From NCBI GenBank assembly GCA_965204235.1, contig OZ241979.1:434001-498000 (forward strand): DNA of 64,000 nt, in the 5' to 3' direction. Below are positions 54,193 through 63,393 of the stretch, piece by piece (position 1 is the first letter of the stretch; each line of letters starts with the position of its first letter). The DNA comes from JAJDTQ01 sp965204235. Lineage in GTDB: Bacteria > Desulfobacterota > Binatia > UBA9968 > JAJDTQ01. The position numbers and the translations under genes are program-made. Under the pieces are notes generated by a model. It saw nothing but the letters and a program-made list of their open reading frames with translations, was not told where the DNA came from and did no database searches.

Positions 54193-55575
54193 TCACCGCT
54201 TGGTTTCCTTCTGCTCCACCAGCTTCCGGACCAGACGGCGAGCCCGTTCCACCGCCCCCGGCTCGATGGAGAGGGACGAGGCGAACCCGTCCAGGGGCCG
54301 GGTGGCGTCGATGCCCATCTTGGCGGTGACCGCGTCGGTGGCCGAAGGGTCGAGCAGCGTGCCCATGGCGGCATCGACGATGAACACGTCCCGGTTGGCC
54401 TGCATCCGCGTGGCAATGGCCCAGAGCACCGCTTCCTCGTCGAAGACGTCGATGTCGTCGTCCACCACCACCACCAGCTTCACGTAGTGGTCGGCTCCCA
54501 TGACGCTGAACACGGCCTGTTTCCCCTGTCCCTCCGCGGTCTTGCGCAGCGACACGTAGCAGTGGAAGCTGCCGATGCCGGACCGCACCGGCACGTGGAC
54601 GGCCTTGAGGTTCGGGATGGTCTTCTCCAGCACGTTGGTGAACTCCACCTCCCGGGGCAGGGAGAGGCAGCGGCAATGCTCCATGCTGTCGCCGCCGTTG
54701 ATGTCCTGGTAGAGCGCCCCGTCGCGGTAGTTCAGGGCGGTGGCCTCGAAGACGTTCTCGGTGCTTCGACTCGAGGCGTATCCCGTGAACTCGCCGAAGG
54801 GGCCCTCCTTCTCCCGCACGCCGTTCAGGAGCCGCCCCTCGATGACGATCTCCGACCACCGGGGCACGTTCACTCCCACCGTGACGCAGGGCGCGAGCTC
54901 CAGCGGTTCGCCCAGGAGGCCGCCCTGCAAGGCGAACTTCTCGACTCCCGCGGGCGGCAGCGTCAACGCCCCCAGGGAAACCAGCGGGTGCACGCCGATG
55001 CAGACCGCGGCTTCGAGGGGCTCGCCCTTCTCCTCGGCGCGCCGGAAATACTCGAACATGCGCCGCCGGGAGTGGAGGCTGACCCCCAGCCGGCGCGGCC
55101 CCTTGAGCTGCATCCGGTGGAACCCCGCGGTGCTCATGCCCGACAGGGGATCCCGCGCCACCAGCAACCCCGCGGTGACGTAGGGGCCGCCGTCCTGCTC
55201 GAAATGGGTCAGGACCGGAAGCCGCCGTAGGTCCACGTCCCGGTGGAGCACGCTGTTCTCCCGGTACGGGGCGTCCTCGAACACCCGAGGGGGCACGGGC
55301 CGCTGGATCCGCTCCTTGAACTCGTGCACCAGCCGCTCTTCCGACGTGTCGAAGGCCCAGGCCAGACGGGGACGGTGCGCCAGGACGTTGGCCGCCACCG
55401 GGAACTCGCTTCCCACGTCCCGGAACAGGACCGCGGGGCAGTCCGGCAGCCGCTCCGCCTCCATGACCACCGCGGTGGCTTCGAACTCCGGGGCCACCGC
55501 CTGGTCCACCTCGAGCAGTTGCCCGGGGCGCTCGTCCTGCAACCGCTTCAGGAAACCCTGTAGATCCTGCGACAC
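54193..55575 (-). CDS. UbiD-family decarboxylase
   Basis: 460 residues, full UbiD length. It starts with a GTG ('SQDLQGFLKRLQDERPGQLL'). Conserved blocks are 'VLAHRPRLAWAFDTSEERLV', 'QDGGPYVTAGLLVARDPLSG', 'KEGPFGEFTGYASS' (Glu of the E-R-E region) and 'DDIDVFDEEAVLWAIATRMQ'. It needs prenylated FMN, and no ubiX is in the window. It follows the threonine-synthase-like gene by 27 bp. The substrate, probably an unsaturated or aromatic acid, is unknown. Confidence 0.92.
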   Translation of the reverse strand: MSQDLQGFLKRLQDERPGQLLEVDQAVAPEFEATAVVMEAERLPDCPAVLFRDVGSEFPVAANVLAHRPRLAWAFDTSEERLVHEFKERIQRPVPPRVFEDAPYRENSVLHRDVDLRRLPVLTHFEQDGGPYVTAGLLVARDPLSGMSTAGFHRMQLKGPRRLGVSLHSRRRMFEYFRRAEEKGEPLEAAVCIGVHPLVSLGALTLPPAGVEKFALQGGLLGEPLELAPCVTVGVNVPRWSEIVIEGRLLNGVREKEGPFGEFTGYASSRSTENVFEATALNYRDGALYQDINGGDSMEHCRCLSLPREVEFTNVLEKTIPNLKAVHVPVRSGIGSFHCYVSLRKTAEGQGKQAVFSVMGADHYVKLVVVVDDDIDVFDEEAVLWAIATRMQANRDVFIVDAAMGTLLDPSATDAVTAKMGIDATRPLDGFASSLSIEPGAVERARRLVRKLVEQKETKR

Positions 55576-55602
55576 TCGAACCCCCTCATGGAACCTTCGA
55601 AC

Positions 55603-56841
55603 TCACGGACCGCCGCGGAGCCGTTCCCGGACCGCGTCCATGGAGCAGTCGAGGGGCTCCGGCGGACGGACCGCCTGCAACGCGGCGTCCACGTCCTTGA
55701 GGCCGTGGCCGGTGGAGACCACCACCACGCGTTCCGTGCGCGAGACGTCGCCTCGGTCCAACAGCTTCACCAGCGCCGCCACGGCCGCGGCCGCCGCGGG
55801 CTCGGCGAAGAGTCCCGCGGTCCTTCCCAGCAACGGCATGGCTTCGAGGATCTCGCGGTCGGACACGCTCACCGCGCTCCCGCCGGAGGCCCGCAGGTCC
55901 TGCACCGCCATGACGCCGTTGCGCGGCAGCGCCACGCTGACGCTGTCGGCCAGGGTGTCCGGCGCCACCGGACGGACCACGCCGTCCCCCTCCAGCGCGA
56001 GCTTGACGGCCTGGGAGCCTTCGGCCTGGGCCGCCACCAGCCGGGGCAGCCGGGAGATCCACCCCAGTCCATGGAGGTCCACCAGCCCCTTCCACACGCC
56101 GCTCAGGATGCACCCGTCCCCCACCGGGACGATGACGGTGTCCGGGGGCTCCCAGCCGAGCTGCTCGACGGTCTCCAGCGCCACGGTCTTCTTTCCCTCC
56201 ACGGTGTAGGGGTTGTAGCCCGTGTTGCGGTTGTACCAGTCGAAGTGGTCGCTGGCCCGGACACAGAGGCTGAACGCCTCGGAATAGCTGCCCCGGACGG
56301 GGAGCACGTCCGCGCCGAAGGTCAGGAGCTGGGCCACCTTCGCCTTCGGCGCCGACTCGGGCACGAAGATGTGGCACGGCGCCCCGAGGGCCGCGGACAG
56401 ACACGCCAGCGACGCGCCCGCGTTCCCCGTGGAGGCGGCGGCGAACTCGCTCCGGCCGAGCTCCCGCCCCTTGAGCAGCACCACCGCGCTGGCCCGGTCC
56501 TTCAGGGAGGCCGAGGGGTTCACGGTGTCGTCCTTGATCCAGAGCCGTTCCAGCCCCAGGGACTTCCTGAGCCCCGGCGCCGGATAGAGGGGCGTCCCTC
56601 CCACCTCCAGCGGGAACTCGACGCGTGCGGCCGCCAAGGGGAGCAGCGGCAGGTAACGCCAGTGGTCCCGGAACGGCGCCGCGCCCACCTGGTCCCGGCT
56701 CACCGTCTCCCGGATCCGCTCGTAGTCGTAGGCCGCCCGCAGGGTCCCCAACTCGCCGCACCCGGGGCAACTGTACCGGCGCGGGTCTTCCCCGTATGCG
56801 GCGCCGCACAGGACGCACGTCAGGCTGGCCGGAAGCGGCAT
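55603..56841 (-). CDS. threonine-synthase-like PLP enzyme
   Basis: 412 residues, fold type II. A zinc ribbon at the start ('CVLCGAAYG', 'YSCPGCGELG') is typical of ThrC-like enzymes. The PLP lysine lies in 'TVNPSASLKDRASAVVLLKG' and the phosphate loop in 'AAASTGNAGASLACLSAALG'. It may act as threonine synthase or as a related beta- or gamma-replacement enzyme. It sits 3 bp from the cysteine-synthase-like gene. Another ThrC-like gene begins at 63.4 kb, so at least one of the two is likely specialised. Confidence 0.88.
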   Translation of the reverse strand: MPLPASLTCVLCGAAYGEDPRRYSCPGCGELGTLRAAYDYERIRETVSRDQVGAAPFRDHWRYLPLLPLAAARVEFPLEVGGTPLYPAPGLRKSLGLERLWIKDDTVNPSASLKDRASAVVLLKGRELGRSEFAAASTGNAGASLACLSAALGAPCHIFVPESAPKAKVAQLLTFGADVLPVRGSYSEAFSLCVRASDHFDWYNRNTGYNPYTVEGKKTVALETVEQLGWEPPDTVIVPVGDGCILSGVWKGLVDLHGLGWISRLPRLVAAQAEGSQAVKLALEGDGVVRPVAPDTLADSVSVALPRNGVMAVQDLRASGGSAVSVSDREILEAMPLLGRTAGLFAEPAAAAAVAALVKLLDRGDVSRTERVVVVSTGHGLKDVDAALQAVRPPEPLDCSMDAVRERLRGGP

Positions 56842-56844
56842 GGG

Positions 56845-57879
56845 TCAGCGAACGAGGTGGAGGTTGCGGCGGGCCAGGTTGGCCCGGTCTTCGTCCCGCA
56901 CGGGATGTTCCCGGTCGGGGATCTCGACGGTCTGCTCCTTTCCGAACAACGGCGTGGAGAAGTAGCGCATGCCGGTATCGTTGATCATGGTCACGATCAT
57001 CCTGGTGGAAGGCAACGCCGCGGACAGCTTGTTGGCTGCGGCCACGTTGCAGCCGGACGAGACGCCGCACAGGACGCCTTCCTCCCGCGCCAGGCGCCGC
57101 GCCATGGCGATGGCGTCCGCGGAAGAGACCGTCACCACGCCGTCCACGTAGTCCAGGTCCAGGTTCTCCGGAATGAAACCGTCGCCGATGCCCTCGATGG
57201 CGTGGGGACCCCAGCTCCCGCCCGACAGGATCGGGCATTCCTCGGGCTCCACCGCGTAGATCCGCACGTCCGGGTTCTGCTCCTTCAGCCATTTGCCCAC
57301 GCCGGACACGGTGCCGCCGCTGCCCTGGGAGGCCACGAACACGTCCACCGCGCCGTCGGTCTGGCGCCATATCTCCGGGCCCGTGGTCTCGTAGTGGGCC
57401 GCGATGTTGTCCCGGTTGGAGAACTGTCCGGGTTCCCAGTAGTGCCCCGGCTTGGCGCGCTTGAGCTCCTCGACCTTCTCCAGGCACAGGTCCACGTCGC
57501 TCTCCGCCCCGGGGGTGAGCACCAGATCCGCGCCGTACGCGCGCATGGTCGCCTTGCGTTCCTCGCTCATGCCCTCGGGCATGACCACCACCACCGGATA
57601 GCCGCACACCGCTCCGATCATGGAGGTGGCGATGCCGGTGCTGCCGGTGGAGGCTTCCAGGATCGTCATGCCGGGCCGGAGCTCGCCGCGTTCCTCCGCG
57701 CTCCGGACCATGCGGCGCAGGATCCGGTCCTTGAGGCTCGCCGAAGGGTTCATGAACTCCAGCTTGCCGCACAACGACTGGGGTCCCGCGGCGACCTTGC
57801 GCAGCCGGAGCAGCGGCGTCAGGCCCGCGGCCTCGGTGATGTCCTCCGCGATCCGTCCCCGGGATGACCAGTCCGTCAT
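56845..57879 (-). CDS. cysteine-synthase/CBS-like PLP enzyme
   Basis: 344 residues, fold type II. The lysine is in 'FMNPSASLKDRILRRMVRSA' and the phosphate-binding loop in 'ILEASTGSTGIATSMIGAVC' and 'VASQGSGGTVSGVGKWLKEQ'. 'YWEPGQFSNRDNIAAHYETT' is a strong family match. It catalyses beta-replacement on serine derivatives or similar. The start at 57879 was chosen because the homologous region begins there. In an operon with a second PLP fold II enzyme it may make or degrade an unusual amino acid. Confidence 0.88.
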   Translation of the reverse strand: MTDWSSRGRIAEDITEAAGLTPLLRLRKVAAGPQSLCGKLEFMNPSASLKDRILRRMVRSAEERGELRPGMTILEASTGSTGIATSMIGAVCGYPVVVVMPEGMSEERKATMRAYGADLVLTPGAESDVDLCLEKVEELKRAKPGHYWEPGQFSNRDNIAAHYETTGPEIWRQTDGAVDVFVASQGSGGTVSGVGKWLKEQNPDVRIYAVEPEECPILSGGSWGPHAIEGIGDGFIPENLDLDYVDGVVTVSSADAIAMARRLAREEGVLCGVSSGCNVAAANKLSAALPSTRMIVTMINDTGMRYFSTPLFGKEQTVEIPDREHPVRDEDRANLARRNLHLVR

Positions 57880-57905
57880 GGTTGTCCCCTCCTGCCGGCG
57901 CGCCG

Positions 57906-58778
57906 TCAGATCCCCAGCATCGCCCTGGGGTTGTCCACGATCAGCTTCTCCACGTTCCGCGGCGAGACCCCCTTCTCGTAGAGCCCCTGGGCGTAGAGCC
58001 ACAGGGCCTCGGGGGGCAGCGGGTTGTGGGACTGGCCGGTGTCGCTCATGACCACGCAGTTGTCGAACCCCATGGAGTCCATGATCCCCCTGGTGAACTC
58101 CAGGTTGACGTAGGCCCACATGGGCGAGATGGTGCAGTAGCCGAACTCGCCGATGGCGCCGTAGCGCATCATCTGCTTCAGGAAATCGAGGTTCATGCCC
58201 GCGGGCACGCGGAAATAGGGATGGGTGATGAGGATCTTCTTCACCCCCCGTTCGTGGGCCGCCTTCACCAGCAGCTCGATCTCCCCGAGGGAGAGGTGGG
58301 CCGTCCCCAGGATGGCGTCGTACTTGGCGATGAGCTCCAGCACCACCATGGCCTCGTCCACCACCTTGCCGTCCCTGACCGCGGAGATGGGCTCGCCCCA
58401 GACGAAGTCCGCCCCGCTGCTCTGGGTGTCGTAGCTGCCCCTGGCCCCGTGGACCTCCACGTGGTGGGCGGCGTCGATGGTCGGCATCCAGATCTCCTTG
58501 GCGCCCAGCCGGAGGCCGACCTCGGCCGCGGCCGGGTTGATGCCCCCCACGAACTGGTTCATCACCACGCCGCCGAACACCTTGATGTCGGGGAACTCCT
58601 TCTGGATGAGGTAGGCCCGGCTCACCGTGCTTTCGTGATGGCACTTCAGCACGATGGCGGCCATGCCCGCGTCCGACGCGGCCTGCACCGCCTGGCGGTC
58701 GTCCACCCGCCGCTGGAACACACAGGGATACGAATGCACGTGCAGGTCCACCGCACCGTCGAGTTTCATGAATTCCAT
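57906..58778 (-). CDS. DUF6282-like metal-dependent hydrolase
   Basis: 290 residues. 'MKLDGAVDLHVHSYPCVFQR' (DxHxH) near residue 10, 'AAIVLKCHHESTV', 'GGVVMNQFVGGINPAAAEVG' and 'ILITHPYFRVP' look like an amidohydrolase/PHP-type barrel, as in the family I recall as DUF6282. The reaction is not known. The start ATG at 58778 precedes an internal ATG by 9 nt. It is the first surviving gene of the operon; the island behind it separates it from the ThrC-like gene at the edge. Confidence 0.75.
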   Translation of the reverse strand: MEFMKLDGAVDLHVHSYPCVFQRRVDDRQAVQAASDAGMAAIVLKCHHESTVSRAYLIQKEFPDIKVFGGVVMNQFVGGINPAAAEVGLRLGAKEIWMPTIDAAHHVEVHGARGSYDTQSSGADFVWGEPISAVRDGKVVDEAMVVLELIAKYDAILGTAHLSLGEIELLVKAAHERGVKKILITHPYFRVPAGMNLDFLKQMMRYGAIGEFGYCTISPMWAYVNLEFTRGIMDSMGFDNCVVMSDTGQSHNPLPPEALWLYAQGLYEKGVSPRNVEKLIVDNPRAMLGI

Positions 58779-58942
58779 AACGTCCCGTCCAGGCGCCCAC
58801 CCGGGGCGCGGTTGCGATCCTCGATTTCGTCCATCCCGGAGACGGCATTGCCGACCCTTGCAGCACGGAGCATAACACTTGGCGGTCAGGACCGGAAGGC
58901 GGCGACGCCTGCCTCGGTTTGGTGGCGCGAAAGCCCACCCCG

Positions 58943-59016
58943 TCATTCCCGCGAAAGCATGTCCTCGCGGAAGCGGGGGCGGGAATCCACTCCGTCATTC
59001 CCGCGAAAGCGGGAAT
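58943..59016. repeat. two GTCATTCCCGCGAAAGC repeats (REP-like hairpins)
   Basis: The perfect hairpin ATTCCCGC-GAAA-GCGGGAAT at 58997-59016 is preceded by a variant at 58943-58987, in which the two arms are separated by an extra ~20 bp. CGTCATTCCCGCGAAAGCGG-type repeats are widespread intergenic palindromes in many bacteria. They occupy the 337-bp gap before the integrase gene, which otherwise holds no gene I can support. Confidence 0.75.
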
Positions 59017-59115
59017 CCATCCATTCCTGTGAAAACTTCCCGATCCTTATACCATTCTCGGAACCCTCTCGGTCGTCGAAGTATGCACCCCAAGATTCAA
59101 GCAAAGGAGTACCTC

Positions 59116-60084
59116 ATGAATCAGGTAGCGATGAGTAGATTTGACCCGGATCCCGTTGTCTTCTCCTCAGCGGCGGCTTCCAACACCCGGCTCGCTTATG
59201 AAAAGGGCTGGGTCCGTTTCACCGCATACTGCGCCGGCGAACACATCGACGACCCGTTGGCAGCCTCTCCCGACGCCGTCGCCCGTTTCCTGGTGCACTG
59301 CGCCACACGGCCCCGTTCCACCAACGGCGTCCCGCTCTCCATGGGCACCGTCGTCCTCTACAACAGCGCCATCACCAAACGCTACACGGACGCCGCCAAG
59401 ACCTCGCCCACCCATCACCCCCTCGTACGGGCAACCCTCAAGGGATTGGCCCGCATCAAGGGCAAGGTTCCCCGGCAGGTCAAGGCGCTGCGCGAGGAGC
59501 ACATCCGGGCCATGATCGCCCGATGTCCCGACTCGGTCATCGGGATCCGCGACGGCGCCCTTCTGGCCCTCGGTTTCGCCGCAGCCTTGCGCCGGTCGGA
59601 ACTCTGCGGGTTGTCGGTGGACGACGTGACCGTCCTGCCGCGGACCCGGGACCATCCCCGGCGCATGCTGCTGACCATTCGCCGGTCCAAGACGGACCAG
59701 GCCGGCAACGGCCAGACGATCCCCATACCGGAAGGCCGACTGATTCGACCCATCCATCGTGTGCAGACTTGGCTGTCGGCGTCCGGCATCACGCACGGGC
59801 CGCTGTTCCGGGCCATGAAACGGGGCGGCTCCGTACGGGAGGGACCGCTGCACCCTTCGGACGTTCCGCGCCTGATCAAGCACTACGCCGCCCTGATCGG
59901 CCTGGACCCCAAGGAGGTGTCGGGACATTCGTTGCGGGCAGGCTTCGTCACCAGCGCCGCGGCGCACCGCGCCCGCATCGACAAGATCATGGCCATCACC
60001 CGCCACACCAACCCCACGACGGTCATGAAATACATCCGCGACGCCGAAGCCTTCACCGACCACGCCGGCGCCGGGTTCTTGTAG
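59116..60084 (+). CDS. tyrosine recombinase (integrase)
   Basis: 322 residues. The start ATG at 59116 has AAAGGAG 7 nt upstream. The N-terminal core-binding part shows 'SNTRLAYEKGWVRFTAYCAG'. The catalytic part has Arg in 'FAAALRRSELCGL', 'EVSGHSLRAGFVTSAAAHRA' (HxxR), and the nucleophile in 'TNPTTVMKYIRDAEAF'. It resembles the stand-alone integrases of genomic islands more than XerC/D. It converges on the ATPase gene 42 bp away and probably mobilised the trio that follows. Confidence 0.9.
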   Translation: MNQVAMSRFDPDPVVFSSAAASNTRLAYEKGWVRFTAYCAGEHIDDPLAASPDAVARFLVHCATRPRSTNGVPLSMGTVVLYNSAITKRYTDAAKTSPTHHPLVRATLKGLARIKGKVPRQVKALREEHIRAMIARCPDSVIGIRDGALLALGFAAALRRSELCGLSVDDVTVLPRTRDHPRRMLLTIRRSKTDQAGNGQTIPIPEGRLIRPIHRVQTWLSASGITHGPLFRAMKRGGSVREGPLHPSDVPRLIKHYAALIGLDPKEVSGHSLRAGFVTSAAAHRARIDKIMAITRHTNPTTVMKYIRDAEAFTDHAGAGFL

Positions 60085-60125
60085 GATGCGCCGGAGTCGG
60101 GAGCTTGGCGGCGTGTTGACTTCGA

Positions 60126-61646
60126 TCAAGACCGTGTTGCCGCCCTCTTCCGCAGACCTCTCTTGACGCCGCCCTTGCGACGCAGGTCGAGGCCGGACAG
60201 ATACAGGTCCGACACGTCGACCCGGTCGTCCGAGCGCCGCCGGAAGACGCCAATCCCGATCAGGTAGTCCAGGAAATCCGCTGGTTGATCCACCGGGGGG
60301 CGAAGGCCGGGACGGTCCGACCCGCCCCAACTCCCGTGCGGGTCGCTGTCGAGCAAGCCCACGATCTCACGCCACTCCCAAGGCACGAGTTGGTCCTGTT
60401 TCAGTCTCCGTTTCACTCCATCGAGCCACGGCCATTCGGGAATGCCTTGCGTCACGTGGTCGTCGGACACATCGTCGAGCGCCTGCCGCAACGCTGTGGG
60501 ATGAATCAACATGGGGGGACGCAAGGAACGATTCGCCGCTTCCTTTCGGGCGGCCTGCTCGATCAGCCGCACCAGCGATCGAGGACTGATCTCCCCGCGG
60601 CCGTCGCGTAGATGATCCAGGATCCAGTTGCGCACACGGCCCTTCTTCCGCCCGGCCCCCATGAATTCGCCGGACAGCCGATCCAGAAGAGGAAATACGT
60701 CATCCGGTTTCCGGATTACGGGAATCAGTCCCAACGTATGGTGCTCGTCGAACTTGATTCGAGTTTTGCGGCAGTACGTGGCGAGTTCCTCGGACGTATT
60801 GGCGATACGCTTTACCAACATGCCGAGCAGCGCCGTGTCGGACCAGGCAAGCTCGGCCCGATTGGCGGCGAGCTTGGCGAAGTCCGCGGTTCCCATCCCC
60901 GTATGGCGGCGAAAGAGATCCGATCGGAGAAAGATCTTCGCCCGGATCCGCTGCCAACGCCGGCTGTAGTCGGACCAGAAGGCCACAAGGCCACGCACCA
61001 TCCGGGCCATCAGTTCCCAATCGTAGCCTCCCAGTGTGTCCAGCTCGTCGCAGCCGACGAATATGCAACGATCTTCCTGTCGTAGTTTCTGCTCCAATTC
61101 ATCCAAGGCTGCCGTGGGGTTCGTCTCCGGATCATCGTATGCACTGAGGATGGCGCGGAGATCGGTGGCCATCGGTTCCAGAATCGACCTCAGTTCCACC
61201 TTCCAACGTCCATCAAAACGATCCGCGAGGCGTCGGACAAGCATGGTATGCCAGATCTTCTTGGCGGCTTCGTCTGAGGTCGCCCACGTGGAAAGTGCAC
61301 GGTTGTCGGGAAATTCGGTGCCCAAGGGATACACGGCCGCCCACTCCGTGAAGCGAGGCAGCGGTTGCATGGCTGGTGTCTTCTGCATCCATGCCGTAAT
61401 CGCATTCACAAGGTCCTGATCGTTCGAGAAAAAAGCCTTGAACAAGGCGCTCTTTCCTGATCCTCTCGGGCCGACGACCAGAACGACGTTGGGATCAAGC
61501 GCCCGTAAATGCTCGGGTACGGGGTACAGGCGGCGCGGGAACAGTTCCAGCGTTTCGCTCTCGGCATGGCCGTAGCCCAGGTCGGCCAACTGGCTACGCA
61601 ACACAGCCAAGTCTTGTCGGCGAAGCCGTACCGAAGCACCTGTCAT
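60126..61646 (-). CDS. large P-loop ATPase, third gene of the HEPN/KGGVG trio
   Basis: 506 residues. Walker A 'VVGPRGSGKSALFKAFFSND' near residue 58, and a Walker-B-like 'DRCIFVGCDELDTLGGYDWE' (CDELD) near 190. A helical stretch follows, then a winged-helix-like region ('EISPRSLVRLIEQAARKEAA') and a basic tail. It is reminiscent of STAND/KAP-like or Sll1717-type P-loop ATPases but I cannot place it in a named family. Its ATG overlaps the previous gene's stop by 4 bp (ATGA). GC content and codon use are more relaxed than in the core genes. The biochemical role is unknown. Confidence 0.72.
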   Translation of the reverse strand: MTGASVRLRRQDLAVLRSQLADLGYGHAESETLELFPRRLYPVPEHLRALDPNVVLVVGPRGSGKSALFKAFFSNDQDLVNAITAWMQKTPAMQPLPRFTEWAAVYPLGTEFPDNRALSTWATSDEAAKKIWHTMLVRRLADRFDGRWKVELRSILEPMATDLRAILSAYDDPETNPTAALDELEQKLRQEDRCIFVGCDELDTLGGYDWELMARMVRGLVAFWSDYSRRWQRIRAKIFLRSDLFRRHTGMGTADFAKLAANRAELAWSDTALLGMLVKRIANTSEELATYCRKTRIKFDEHHTLGLIPVIRKPDDVFPLLDRLSGEFMGAGRKKGRVRNWILDHLRDGRGEISPRSLVRLIEQAARKEAANRSLRPPMLIHPTALRQALDDVSDDHVTQGIPEWPWLDGVKRRLKQDQLVPWEWREIVGLLDSDPHGSWGGSDRPGLRPPVDQPADFLDYLIGIGVFRRRSDDRVDVSDLYLSGLDLRRKGGVKRGLRKRAATRS

Positions 61647-62971
61647 CTGCCACGCCTCCTGAATCTCCCGGCTCCGACCCGCAGACGCCCGGCGAGATCC
61701 TGGTAAGGTTCTCCGTCGCGGAGCAGGATCGGTTTCGCGACTTCGTTCAGATCGCGGAACGTAGCCAGACGTTCATTGTATGGCAACACCACCGGAACGT
61801 GCGGCGCATCCGTGCTTTCCACGTCGTTCAGGGTCCAGAAATCGTCCGGTGACTCGGATTCCGCAGGCTCAGCGTAATAGCACTCACTGAAGACGTCACG
61901 CGCGCGGTCCGTGAACCGTTCCACGAGTGTCTTGAACAGCGGTTCGTCGGACCGCGGCACCATGGACGCGACAAGCAGGCACTCTGCCTGCGTTTTGCCT
62001 TCGCGCACGCGGTCGCCCCCGAGCCGTTCGAGCACCCGCTCCAATCCCCTCCAGTTTGCGTCCGCCAGTGTCCCCAAGAGTACGTGAAAATGGCATAGTC
62101 CGCCAGTGAGGAATCCGGACACGTCTCCAAGCCCGGCGCGGGCATCCACCAGAATCCAACCCGGTGCGAGATCCTGGCGGGTATGGTTCAGGAGCGATAC
62201 GAGAGGATGTACGGAACCTGTCGATGGCGTACCGTAGTCGATACGTGCGAGTTTGTCCACATAGTGTTCGTTGAAGGCGCCTGCGGGGAACACGAGGATT
62301 TCCCCGGCGATGGAATCGGTCGGATATCGGTGGTAGTAATCGGCGATTGGCAGCGGGTTGCCTTCTCCCTGGATGCGTCGTTCCAGCAAATAATCGACGA
62401 TTCCCCAAGAGGCCGTGACCCCGTCGTGCGCGGCGAGCAGGGAGCCGACTCCCGGCGCGTCGAGATCGGCGTCCAGCACCACGACTCGTTCACCCGAGGC
62501 GGCCAGATGCAAGGCCGTGGCCGCCAGTGCCGTCGAGCGGCCGACGCCGCCTTTGAACGAATAGAAGACCGTGATCGCGGGTGCATTCCTGTCCCAAACC
62601 TTCCACGGCGGTTCGACCGGCGCGTCGAACCAGCCGGTCTTAACCAGATACCTGTCAAGGATCCGGAGCCTATCGGTTTCTTCGTGGTTCCTGGCTTTTC
62701 TCCACGCTTCCTCTTGCCAGTTGTAGTCCGGATGGCCACGCCTACGCCCCCGGAGAATGCTTTTTGACCAGTAGTGAGAGGCCACGTCATCCAACCGGCG
62801 ATTGATTTCATCGTGACTGGATTTCCACTCAGGATCGGAACACCAGAGGATCATGCGCAGCATGGCGCGTACGTCCTTGACCAGAAGGACACGCCAGTTC
62901 TTCGGCTTGTTCTTCAGCCACTCGGCCAGACATGTTTCCGCGCGTTTGTGGGCCTCGTCGAGATGCTGCAT
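61643..62971 (-). CDS. ParA/MinD-type ATPase with deviant P-loop (KGGVGR) and N-terminal extension
   Basis: 442 residues. The first ~140 are a helical domain unlike any I recognise ('AETCLAEWLKNKPKNWRVLL', many Trp and charged residues). Then 'ITVFYSFKGGVGRSTALAAT' is a SIMIBI P-loop with Arg in the place of the usual final Lys/Thr region, followed by 'RVVVLDADLDAPGVGSLLAA' and 'PGWILVDARAGLGDVSGFLT'. KGGVGR-type ATPases occur in bacterial conflict systems as signalling modules. The ATG shares one base with the HEPN gene's stop, so the three are translationally coupled. Confidence 0.75.
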   Translation of the reverse strand: MQHLDEAHKRAETCLAEWLKNKPKNWRVLLVKDVRAMLRMILWCSDPEWKSSHDEINRRLDDVASHYWSKSILRGRRRGHPDYNWQEEAWRKARNHEETDRLRILDRYLVKTGWFDAPVEPPWKVWDRNAPAITVFYSFKGGVGRSTALAATALHLAASGERVVVLDADLDAPGVGSLLAAHDGVTASWGIVDYLLERRIQGEGNPLPIADYYHRYPTDSIAGEILVFPAGAFNEHYVDKLARIDYGTPSTGSVHPLVSLLNHTRQDLAPGWILVDARAGLGDVSGFLTGGLCHFHVLLGTLADANWRGLERVLERLGGDRVREGKTQAECLLVASMVPRSDEPLFKTLVERFTDRARDVFSECYYAEPAESESPDDFWTLNDVESTDAPHVPVVLPYNERLATFRDLNEVAKPILLRDGEPYQDLAGRLRVGAGRFRRRGR

Positions 62972-63393
62972 CAGACTGCTCCGTCCATGAGCAGGCTTCC
63001 GATAATCCGGTCGTACACGTCTCTCGCGTCCTGAAGCCATGTCCCAGCGGTATCAGAGGCGATACCGGGTCCATGATAACGCATATCCGGTTTCCATCCG
63101 AGAATTTCGGACGAGTTCAGAGATTCAAGGGACTCCAGAAACCTGCCGGTGCGGATCCCTGCCTGGATGGCGAGCACGTCAAACTGATCTCGCAGAAAAA
63201 TCAAGTCGTGCGAACGATTTGCCCCACCTGTTTCCACCTGGATCAACGTCTTCAACACGCACTCGACCACATACCCGGCCAGATACGCCGCGCCATCGAA
63301 ACGTCGGCCTTCAAGGAGTACGTCCGCGTCCTGCAGATGTTTCTGCGCTGCCGCCGGGTAATCGTCGCCATTCTGCTGTTTCAGAAGGCTCAG
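62971..63393 (-). CDS. HEPN-domain protein
   Basis: About 140 residues. The HEPN helices are clear: 'AQKHLQDADVLLEGRRFDGA', 'AYLAGYVVECVLKTLIQVE', 'NRSHDLIFLRDQFDVL' and 'WKPDMRYHGPGIASDTAG'. The catalytic RX4-6H motif of RNase HEPNs is not evident; the His lies in RSHD. HEPN proteins act as RNases or as partners of nucleotidyltransferases and ATPases in defence and toxin systems. No ATG, GTG or TTG precedes the domain in frame; a GTG at 63278 or so would cut off the first helices. A CTG at 63393 with AGGAG 9 nt upstream is the best guess. The ThrC-like stop is only 33 bp away. Confidence 0.68.
   Translation of the reverse strand: MSLLKQQNGDDYPAAAQKHLQDADVLLEGRRFDGAAYLAGYVVECVLKTLIQVETGGANRSHDLIFLRDQFDVLAIQAGIRTGRFLESLESLNSSEILGWKPDMRYHGPGIASDTAGTWLQDARDVYDRIIGSLLMDGAV

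Noticed and set aside
58943..59016. CRISPR array
   Set aside because: Only two palindromic units with no regular unique spacers and no cas genes; they are REP-like repeats.
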